DNA from: Sphingomonadaceae bacterium
GTDB lineage: Bacteria; Pseudomonadota; Alphaproteobacteria; Sphingomonadales; Sphingomonadaceae
Direction: 5' to 3'
Length of the DNA: 22,351 bases
Assembly (NCBI GenBank): GCA_019245455.1
Contig: JAFARM010000249.1
Span: 1-22,351 of the forward strand
The number at the start of each line of letters is the position of its first letter. Position 1 is the stretch's first letter. Position numbers and translations under genes: made by a program. Under the pieces are notes generated by a model. The model was not told the DNA's origin. It saw nothing but the letters and a program-made list of their open reading frames with translations, and did no database searches. This document shows positions 17,501 to 22,351 of the stretch, one piece after another.

Positions 17501-17592
17501 GCGGTCGACGGTTCCGTCGACTGCGCGATCGCGGGGCCGGCGATCGCCAGCGCCACGCCTGCCGATCCCACCAAGAGCGCCCGCACCCTCAT
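14581..17592 (-). CDS. TonB-dependent outer-membrane receptor
   Basis: This 1003-residue protein has a signal peptide (about 1-23, cleavage after AIA) and a short Ala/Pro/Thr spacer. The motif PEVIVTGSRLKR (45-56) marks the TonB box and the start of the plug. The plug includes LADALRELPEFGPGINGVGS, RTLVLVDGVRAVP (121-133), DLNTIPIGLVERVETVAIGG and YGSDAIAGTVNFVLKK (175-190), all standard. A long beta-barrel follows and ends in Phe (YRVTVRAKF), the outer-membrane insertion signal. Barrel sections such as LKAFAQGWFSQSDT are typical of the large sphingomonad receptors. The substrate cannot be read from sequence. The neighbouring divergent exported amidase suggests a peptide or amide nutrient. 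AGGGAGACGGCG precedes the ATG at 17592 as ribosome-binding site. The ccdAB pair lies directly downstream and may be co-transcribed. Confidence 0.95.
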   Translation of the reverse strand: MRVRALLVGSAGVALAIAGPAIAQSTEPSTAAPPAGATAATVAMPEVIVTGSRLKRTITDTVEPTYIVDSKQIDTRGYTNLADALRELPEFGPGINGVGSAQSGFGPGQSFADFFNLGSQRTLVLVDGVRAVPNITASNFGPGSGGGGSQVDLNTIPIGLVERVETVAIGGAPIYGSDAIAGTVNFVLKKNYQGLEVTGESGISDAHDGSTYRIGVIAGRNFAGGRGNITGSFEYDRTDGLVYNDRAQTASGLFFTTALPGSAFQQQLFPAQRIPSLSEQGIPYTTDDFQPNVLNAAGQPVRFSPGGNLIPIDFGRATGNFINYSGGNGLNLADVSNLQTPQDRYLGTLLLNYEFSDHLKAFAQGWFSQSDTKNLIAQGYYNTALFAGAGQINGNFIIPITNPFLTPQARSIIQANLPAGQDFFYLGRANEDIEPDSATGDQRTYRIVAGLSGDFGVRGHDLNWAVTATYGNNRLVNLSPQVVNQNFNNAVNAVAGPSGTITCAPGYTNATIPTLSSTCAPLNLFGYGSPSQAALNYITAIAQSESRNELVDVVATLADNKLFRLPGGDVGFSIGYEHRDERASFDPGAFYLGQPNGDGTYTQYGNSVPVNPVHGGFVTNEGFAEVNLPLVSHATGLRFLDLLEIKAAARYVSHSTAGGDFTWTGGGRLAIIPDVVFVGNFTRSIRSPSVTELYAPVGQGFFLANDPCDSRYITTGPNPANRARNCAAAGITQPFSSNIVDFTEPGTSGGNPNLKNEIANSWTAGVQVRPRFAPRLALNANWINIDLKQAIVSPSATDVLDSCYDAPTYPAPTCSAFTRTNGQVTFIQSVNLNAASYQFAGLSASASYVLPAHWIGATGNFTLTGNYLYTDKLQYRVGSGDLNVLTNSINNSVTSYPGSRHQATVNFDYDSDTIGFQFQARYFGSAVFNANDKPNTRDIPGVPEVVFLNSTLSFNVDKRYTLRLTVDNILNQGSPYPAVAQDTSEYYAGILGRYYRVTVRAKF

Positions 17593-17691
17593 CGCCGTCT
17601 CCCTGCTGTTTTGTCTGAACCGCAGGCTAACCAGCAGAAGTTAAGAGTGATCCCGGCGATTTGCCGCAGCGTGCACGTCGTCGGTGATCTG

Positions 17692-17719
17692 TTGCAAACG
17701 GGTTACACGGCGCTACCCT
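17692..17719 (+). promoter_or_regulatory. Possible amidase promoter
   Basis: TTGCAA (17692-17697) and TACCCT (17714-17719) are 16 bases apart, and GGGAG at 17737-17741 precedes the amidase ATG at 17747. The divergent intergenic region is 154 bases and must also hold the receptor promoter, which I could not place. CTGCTG (17602-17607) and CAGCAG (17632-17637) are an inverted pair near the receptor start. Confidence 0.3.
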
Positions 17720-17746
17720 GCGGCCGATCGGTCGTAGGGAGCCGCC

Positions 17747-19306
17747 ATGAAGTCGCCGTTGATCGCCGCCGCCGCCGTCATGCTCGCCGCGCCCGCCGCT
17801 GCCTATGACGTGACGGAAAAGCCGGTGGCCGAGCTGGCCGCCGACCTCGCCGCCGGGCGGACGACCTCGGTCGCGCTGGTGGCGGCGTACCAGGCGCGGA
17901 TGGCGCGGCTCAACCCGCAGCTGCACGCCGTCATCGCCGTCAACCCGGAGGCGATGGCGGCGGCGCGGGCCGCCGATGCGGCGCGCGCGGCGGGCAAGGC
18001 GGCGGGGCCGCTCGCCGGCGTGCCGGTCCTGGTCAAGGACAATATCGAGACCGCCGATGCCGTGGCGACGACGGCGGGCAGCCTGGCGCTGGCGGCGAAC
18101 GTCACGGGGCGCGACGCGCCGCTCGTCGCCCGGCTGCGCGCGGCGGGCGCGATCATCCTCGGCAAGACCAACCTGTCGGAATGGGCCAACATCCGCTCGA
18201 CGCACTCGATCAGCGGCTGGAGTGCGGTCGGCGGGCAGACGCGCAACCCCTATGCCCTCGACCGCAACGCCTGCGGGTCGAGCTCCGGCTCGGGCGCGGC
18301 GGCGGCGGCGAGCCTGGCGGCGGCGGCGGTCGGGACGGAGACCGACGGCTCGATCACCTGCCCGGCCGCGATCAACGGGCTGGTCGGGTTGAAGCCGACG
18401 GTCGGCTTCGTCTCGCGCACGCACGTCGTGCCGATCAGCCACACGCAGGACACGCCGGGGCCGATGGCGCGGAGCGTCGCCGACGCCGCCGTCCTGTTCC
18501 GCGCGATGGCCAGCAGCGACCCCGCCGACCCGGCGACGGCGGCGGCGGACGCGCACCTGCGCGACCTCGACCGGCCGCTCGACGCGGGCAGCCTGAAGGG
18601 CGTGCGGGTCGGGGTCATGCGCTTCGCCGCGGGCTTCCACCCGGCGACCGACGCCGCGTTCGAGCGCGCGCTGAAGGCGCTGACGGCCGCGGGTGCCGAG
18701 CTGGTCGAGATCGACAAGCCGCCGCACGCCCGCGACGTCGGCGAGGCCGAGCAGCTGGTCCTGACGACCGAGCTCAAGGCCGACATGGCGACCTACCTCG
18801 CCTCGCTCGACCGCGCGAAGGTGCCGGCGCGGACGCTCGCCGACCTCATCGCCTTCGACGACGCCCACGCCGCCGCCGAGATGCCGCTGTTCGGCCAGGA
18901 GCTGTTCGTCGAGGCGGACAAGACCAAGGGCCTCGATGATCCGGCCTATGCCAAGGCAAAGGCCGACGCCCACCGCCTCGCCGGGCCGGAGGGCATCGAC
19001 GCGCTGCTCGCGCAGTACAAGGTCGCGGTGCTCGTCGCGCCGACGCTGGGGCCGGCGTGGCTGATCGACCCCGTTCTCGGCGATCACTTCGCCGGCGGCG
19101 GGGCGGGGCAGGCGGCGGCGGTCGCCGGCTACCCCCACCTGACGGTGCCGATGGGGCTGGCGGACGGGCTGCCGGTCGGACTGTCGTTCGTCGGCGCTCA
19201 GTGGAGCGACGCGCGGCTGCTCAGCTACGGCTATGCCTACGAGCAGGCGACGCACGCCCGCAAGCCGCCGACGTACCGGGCGAGCAGCGTGGCGCTTGGC
19301 CGCTAG
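17747..19306 (+). CDS. Exported amidase-signature hydrolase
   Basis: This 519-residue enzyme belongs to the amidase signature family (Ser-cisSer-Lys). A signal peptide at 1-19 (MKSPLIAAAAVMLAAPAAA) sends it to the periplasm. Lys97 in PVLVKDNIE, the cis-Ser Ser178 in GSSSGSGAAAAA and the nucleophile Ser202 in GTETDGSITCPAAINGLVG have the family spacing, 24 residues between the two serines. The GTETDGSITCPA wording resembles the peptide amidase of Stenotrophomonas rather than GatA, which has 'GTDTGGSIR' and is cytosolic. A role in releasing ammonia from C-terminal peptide amides or other exogenous amides is therefore plausible. The ATG at 17747 has GGGAG five bases upstream. It is divergent from a TonB receptor, 154 bases apart, which points to a joint uptake-and-hydrolysis function. 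Confidence 0.9.
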   Translation: MKSPLIAAAAVMLAAPAAAYDVTEKPVAELAADLAAGRTTSVALVAAYQARMARLNPQLHAVIAVNPEAMAAARAADAARAAGKAAGPLAGVPVLVKDNIETADAVATTAGSLALAANVTGRDAPLVARLRAAGAIILGKTNLSEWANIRSTHSISGWSAVGGQTRNPYALDRNACGSSSGSGAAAAASLAAAAVGTETDGSITCPAAINGLVGLKPTVGFVSRTHVVPISHTQDTPGPMARSVADAAVLFRAMASSDPADPATAAADAHLRDLDRPLDAGSLKGVRVGVMRFAAGFHPATDAAFERALKALTAAGAELVEIDKPPHARDVGEAEQLVLTTELKADMATYLASLDRAKVPARTLADLIAFDDAHAAAEMPLFGQELFVEADKTKGLDDPAYAKAKADAHRLAGPEGIDALLAQYKVAVLVAPTLGPAWLIDPVLGDHFAGGGAGQAAAVAGYPHLTVPMGLADGLPVGLSFVGAQWSDARLLSYGYAYEQATHARKPPTYRASSVALGR

Positions 19307-19309
19307 TCG

Positions 19310-20512
19310 CTAGTCGAGGGCGCTGTAGACGAGCGTCCTCAGCTCGCGGCGGACCGGGTAGGTCGAGCTCGGCAGCAGCTGGGTCATGAAGACGCACGTC
19401 AGCTGTTCGACAGGGTCGATCCAGAAGAAGGTGCTCGCCGCGCCGCCCCAGAAATACTCGCCCTTCGATCCGGGAATCAGCGTCTTCGCCGGGTCGGTCG
19501 TCACGGCAAAGCCCAGGCCGAAGCCGACGCCCTCGTACGCCGCCTCGCTGAACAGCGACCGCGACAGCGCCGGCAGGTCGACGCCGCCGGGCAGGTGGTT
19601 CGCCGTCATCAGCGCCAGCGTCTTGCGGCCGATCAGCCGCTCGCCGCCAGGCACCGTTCCGGTCAGCATCGCCTCGGCGAAGCGGACGTAGTCGGCGGTC
19701 GTCGACACCAGCCCGCCGCCGCCCGACACGAACGTCGGGGGCGCAAGGAAGCTGCTCGTCTGCGGATCGTCCTGCAGGTCGAGCCCGCCGCCCGCCGCCG
19801 GTGTGTAGCAGGCGGCGAAGCGGTGCGCCTGGCTCGGACGCACGGCGAAGCCGGTGTCGACCATGCCGACCGGCTCGAGGATGCGGCGCTTGAGGAAGTC
19901 CTCGAACGGCTCGCCCGCGATCAGCCCGACGAGGTAGCCGACGACATCGGTCGACACCGAATAGTTCCACGCCGTGCCCGGCGAGAACTCGAGCGGCAGG
20001 TCGGCCAGCGCGGCGATGAAGCTGTCGAGGTCGCCCGCCTTTTCGATCTCGCCGATCTTCAGCTGGCGATAGGCGGCGTCGACGTTGCTCCGGTTCTGGA
20101 AGCCGTAGGTCAGGCCGCTGGTATGCCGCAGCAGGTCGACCATCCGCATCGGCATCTGCGCCGGCGTCGTCGCGAAGCCGGTTGTGCGCGTGCCGGCGGC
20201 GAACACGCCGAGCTTCCTCCATGAAGGGATGAAGCGGTGCACGGGATCGTCGAGGGCGACCTTGCCCTCCTCGACCAGCATCATGAAGGCGAGGCTGGTC
20301 AGCGGCTTGGTCATCGAATAGACGCGGTAGATGGTGTCGTCGGCGATCGGCGTGCCGCGCTCGCGGTCGGCGAGGCCGGCCGTCGCGCGATATATTTGGC
20401 GCCCATGCCGCTGCACCGCGATGTCGGCCCCGACGAGCTTGCCGGGGTCGATGTAGCGTTCGCGCAGGAACGCCTCGATCCGCGCCAGGCGGCGCGCGTC
20501 GACGCCGCTCAC
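19310..20512 (-). CDS. Serine hydrolase of the beta-lactamase/family VIII esterase fold
   Basis: This 400-residue enzyme has the class C beta-lactamase fold. The nucleophile motif S-x-x-K is YSMTKPLTS with Ser66 and Lys69. The second motif is Tyr184-Ser185-Val186 in WNYSVSTDVVGY, and the third, KTG in beta-lactamases, is Trp355-Gly356-Gly357 in EYFWGGAAST. This Y-S-x / W-x-G combination is the hallmark of family VIII carboxylesterases (EstB-like), so ester or short-chain amide hydrolysis is more likely than beta-lactam resistance. No signal peptide is seen at the GTG start 20512, so it is probably cytosolic. The GTG overlaps the stop of the upstream gene by four bases (GTGA), which fixes this start. 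It converges with the amidase gene, three bases between stops. Confidence 0.9.
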   Translation of the reverse strand: MSGVDARRLARIEAFLRERYIDPGKLVGADIAVQRHGRQIYRATAGLADRERGTPIADDTIYRVYSMTKPLTSLAFMMLVEEGKVALDDPVHRFIPSWRKLGVFAAGTRTTGFATTPAQMPMRMVDLLRHTSGLTYGFQNRSNVDAAYRQLKIGEIEKAGDLDSFIAALADLPLEFSPGTAWNYSVSTDVVGYLVGLIAGEPFEDFLKRRILEPVGMVDTGFAVRPSQAHRFAACYTPAAGGGLDLQDDPQTSSFLAPPTFVSGGGGLVSTTADYVRFAEAMLTGTVPGGERLIGRKTLALMTANHLPGGVDLPALSRSLFSEAAYEGVGFGLGFAVTTDPAKTLIPGSKGEYFWGGAASTFFWIDPVEQLTCVFMTQLLPSSTYPVRRELRTLVYSALD

Positions 20513-20730
20513 AGGGTCGGCTGGTCGAAGCGGCGCGGGTAGATCTCGCCGTGGAGCTTAAGGATCGCCGTGCTCCCGGTCGTCGTGCACAGGGCGGGGA
20601 TGACGGCGTGGACGACGCACGCGCCCGCCGCCACCGCCAGCTTCGCCGCCGTCGCCAGCGATGCGCGCATATGCTCGAAATACGTCTCGCCGACCGTTCG
20701 CGGATGGTCGAGGAGCAGGCGCCGGATCAT
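20509..20730 (-). CDS. DUF6356-like small membrane protein
   Basis: This 73-residue protein opens MIRRLLLDHPRTVGETYFEH. The phrase 'DHP.(T/S)VGE.Y.EH' followed by one hydrophobic helix (AAKLAVAAGACVVHAVIPAL, about 28-47) matches the small sphingomonad proteins I know as DUF6356. After the helix, TTGSTAILKLHGEI is also typical. The function of the family is unknown; the layout suggests a single-pass inner-membrane protein. The ATG at 20730 has GGAGG eight bases upstream, which makes it clear; a longer open frame starting at 20781 has no support. Its last four bases overlap the esterase start, so the two are translationally coupled. The tRNA-Val gene is 85 bases away on the other strand. Confidence 0.75.
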   Translation of the reverse strand: MIRRLLLDHPRTVGETYFEHMRASLATAAKLAVAAGACVVHAVIPALCTTTGSTAILKLHGEIYPRRFDQPTL

Positions 20731-20815
20731 CGTGGGTCCTCCCGTGATCCCCCTATCGCGCAAAACGGACGGGCATGACAACGCCGCATTCGCCGGCTAT
20801 GCCGCCCCCCGGCGA

Positions 20816-20891
20816 GGGCGATTAGCTCAGTCGGTAGAGCGCCTGCTTTACACGCAGGATGTCGGCGGTTCGAGCCCGTCATCGCCCACCA
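20816..20891 (+). tRNA. tRNA-Val (anticodon UAC)
   Basis: The 76-base cloverleaf is complete. The acceptor stem GGGCGAT (20816-20822) pairs with ATCGCCC (20881-20887). The D arm is AGCTCAGTCGGTAGAGC, and the anticodon arm is CCTGC-TTTACAC-GCAGG with anticodon TAC, reading GUA valine codons. The T arm contains GGTTCGAGCCC with the invariant TTCGA. The discriminator A and CCA tail are encoded (20888-20891). No T-rich terminator follows. The 3' half of a tRNA is a common integration site, but I see no repeat of it elsewhere in the window and no integrase. Confidence 0.97.
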
Positions 20892-20910
20892 CGCTGCGCC
20901 CAAGTCCCTG

Positions 20911-20938
20911 CGCAACCGGAGTGTTGCCGCGCCGCAAC
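20911..20938 (+). promoter_or_regulatory. Helically phased GCAAC-GTTGC-GCAAC array
   Basis: GCAAC (20912-20916), GTTGC (20923-20927) and GCAAC (20934-20938) alternate in orientation, each exactly 11 bases after the last, about one turn of DNA. They lie between the tRNA and the second receptor gene. CCTGCGCAAC (20907-20916) also occurs before proS (5269-5278). An array of this kind may bind a dimeric regulator on one face of the helix. I see no clear -35/-10 pair nearby. Confidence 0.3.
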
Positions 20939-21072
20939 ATGGCCGCGCCGGCTGCCCGCCGTCATCAAGGCGCAGCCAATCTGTCGCCGGATGGTCATAC
21001 GCGACGGCCACAAGCGCACCCAGCGAATCGGCGGATATTCAGCCGCCGTTCATGATTTTCGGGAGCGGGGTA

Positions 21073-22351
21073 ATGCGCAACGTCTGGATGAACGCGTCGC
21101 TGGCGGCGATCGCGATGGCCTCGGCGACGGCGATCCACGCCCAGGAAACGACGGCGATCATCCGCGGGTCGGTGCAGAGCGCCGGCAACCCGGTCGACAA
21201 TGCCCAGATCACGGTAACCAACGTTCCGTCGGGCACCGTCAGCCGTACCGTCAGCGACTCAAGCGGCGGCTTCAGCGTGTCCGGCCTGCGCTCGGGCGGC
21301 CCGTACACGGTCACGGTCACCTCGCCGGCGGGCAACTCGACCGTCACCGACATCTTCCTCCAGGTCGGCTCGCCGTTCGAGCTGCCGGTCGACGTCGGCA
21401 GCGTCGCCGACATCGTCGTCACCGCATCGAAGGTGAAGCGCGCCGGTATCGTCTCCGACGGCCCGCAGACGACGCTCGACGCCCTCCAGATCAGCAAGGT
21501 GTCGTCGATCAACCGCGACCTGCGCGACGTCGTCCGCCGCTCGCCGTTCGCCACGCTCGATCGGTCGAACGGCCAGTTCGGCTCGATCTCGCTGATCGGT
21601 ACCAACCCGCGCTTCAACCGCTTCACCATCGACGGCGTCCAGATCGGCGACCAGTTCGGCCTCAACAGCGACGCCCAGCCGACGCGCCGCGGCCCGATCC
21701 CGTTCGACGCCGTCGACCAGGTGACGGTGTCGATCGCGCCCTACGACATCCGCCAGTCGAACTTCCAGGGCGGCGTCATCGACGCGACGATCAAGCAGGG
21801 CGACAACGACTATCACGTCAACGGCTTCTATTCGCAGTCGACGAGCGGCCTGCAGGGCAACCAGATCGGCAACGTCACCACTGGCATCGCCAGCTACCGC
21901 AGCGAGACCTACGGCGTCTTCGCCTCCGCGCCGATCATCAAGGACAAGCTGTTCATCTCGGGCGCCTACGAGCGCAACACCGATCCCCGGCCGCTGTCGC
22001 CCGGCTCCGTCAGCCAGGTCGCCAACCTGACCGCGGCCCAGGTCGCCCAGGTGCAGAGCATCGCCCAGAACGTGTACAACTATAACGCCGGCTATATTCT
22101 CGCGATCACCAACAACATCGACGAGAAGTTCGACGTCAAGCTCAGCTGGAACATCAACGACCGGCAGAAGTTCAAGATTACCTACATCAACGCCTATGAC
22201 GCGACCGACAATCCGCAGAACAGCAGCCTGTCGGTCACCTCGCCGTCGATCGGCCTGGCGTCGGACGCCTACAAGCTGACCGAGGTCATCCACGCCGGCA
22301 TCGCCCAGCTCAACTCCGACTGGACCGACCGTTTCTCGACCGAAGCGCGCT
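21073..22351 (+). CDS. TonB-dependent receptor with carboxypeptidase-regulatory-like domain, partial
   Basis: The first 426 codons are present and the gene runs off the right edge, open throughout. A signal peptide (about 1-23, MRNVWMNASLAAIAMASATA, cleavage after HA) is followed by a beta-sandwich domain at about 27-108. That domain shows IIRGSVQSAGNPVDNAQITVTN and DSSGGFSVSGLRSGGPYTVT, the carboxypeptidase regulatory-like (CarboxypepD_reg) pattern. ADIVVTAS (112-119) is the TonB-box region. The plug contains RDLRDVVRRSPFATLD, SISLIGTNPRFNRFTIDGVQ and PFDAVDQVTVSIAPYDIRQS, wording of the Oar-like subfamily. Barrel strands start near 270. The substrate is unknown; Oar-like receptors bind large or peptidic ligands in some species. 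The ATG at 21073 has GGGAG eight bases upstream; an in-frame ATG at 21052 lacks a binding site. The phased array at 20911-20938 is about 135 bases upstream. Confidence 0.93.
   Translation, partial: MRNVWMNASLAAIAMASATAIHAQETTAIIRGSVQSAGNPVDNAQITVTNVPSGTVSRTVSDSSGGFSVSGLRSGGPYTVTVTSPAGNSTVTDIFLQVGSPFELPVDVGSVADIVVTASKVKRAGIVSDGPQTTLDALQISKVSSINRDLRDVVRRSPFATLDRSNGQFGSISLIGTNPRFNRFTIDGVQIGDQFGLNSDAQPTRRGPIPFDAVDQVTVSIAPYDIRQSNFQGGVIDATIKQGDNDYHVNGFYSQSTSGLQGNQIGNVTTGIASYRSETYGVFASAPIIKDKLFISGAYERNTDPRPLSPGSVSQVANLTAAQVAQVQSIAQNVYNYNAGYILAITNNIDEKFDVKLSWNINDRQKFKITYINAYDATDNPQNSSLSVTSPSIGLASDAYKLTEVIHAGIAQLNSDWTDRFSTEAR

Noticed and set aside
15631..17808. A 725-codon open frame on plus antisense to the TonB receptor, and similar long frames opposite pyrG (3030-4676) and kgtP (1071-2831).
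   Set aside because: They show no domain wording, have skewed Arg/Ala/Asp/Val content, and mirror the codon usage of well-supported genes on the other strand.
19310..20512. The serine hydrolase as a beta-lactam resistance gene.
   Set aside because: The KTG motif is replaced by Trp-Gly-Gly and the Y-x-N by Tyr-Ser-Val, as in family VIII esterases, and no signal peptide is visible.
20816..20891. tRNA-Val as the attachment site of an integrated element.
   Set aside because: I found no second copy of its 3' end and no integrase or phage gene in the window.

Overview
The window comes from a very GC-rich alphaproteobacterium, most likely a sphingomonad (Sphingomonadales). The reasons are the gene order tpiA-secG-(kgtP)-pyrG beside a divergent SurA/PpiD-type chaperone, the short proline-tRNA ligase next to lolC-lolD, the lepB-rnc-era cluster, long TonB-dependent receptors and a DUF6356-like small protein. 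Nothing points to a prophage, IS element, integron or CRISPR array. Most of the window is housekeeping chromosome, and the accessory content is concentrated between about 14,060 and the right end.

Layout. Positions 1-162 (minus) hold the start of a membrane-anchored peptidyl-prolyl isomerase. Divergent from it, 278-4730 (plus) carries tpiA, secG, an alpha-ketoglutarate permease gene (kgtP-like) and pyrG, followed by a 75-residue hypothetical protein. The 304-base gap at 5022-5325 holds a candidate structured RNA on the minus strand, ending in a good intrinsic terminator. Then come proS, an inverted intergenic repeat, lolC/lolF, lolD and a 120-residue hypothetical (plus). An Asp/Asn beta-hydroxylase-fold gene, era, rnc and lepB follow on minus, and pgi lies divergent from lepB.

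The accessory segment has a CcdAB-type toxin-antitoxin pair (minus) directly behind a 1003-residue TonB-dependent receptor (minus). That receptor is divergent from an exported amidase (plus). Next are a family VIII esterase/beta-lactamase-fold hydrolase and a DUF6356-like gene (minus, overlapping by 4 bases), a tRNA-Val(UAC), and a second TonB-dependent receptor with an N-terminal carboxypeptidase-regulatory-like domain that runs off the right edge.

How it fits together. tpiA and pgi serve central sugar metabolism, pyrG makes CTP, proS charges tRNA-Pro, and secG, lepB and lolCD handle envelope protein traffic. rnc and era serve RNA processing and ribosome assembly. The receptor-amidase pair looks like an uptake-and-hydrolysis unit for peptide or amide nutrients.

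Points most worth a second look: (1) a 49-base, four-block element with identical spacing upstream of both pyrG and era; (2) a CcdA-like antitoxin that keeps only its toxin-binding half and has no room for a DNA-binding domain; (3) the structured, terminator-ended RNA candidate upstream of proS; (4) helically phased GCAAC/GTTGC arrays upstream of proS and of the second receptor. I see no clear new multi-gene system; the novelty, if any, is in these regulatory and RNA elements and in the truncated antitoxin.
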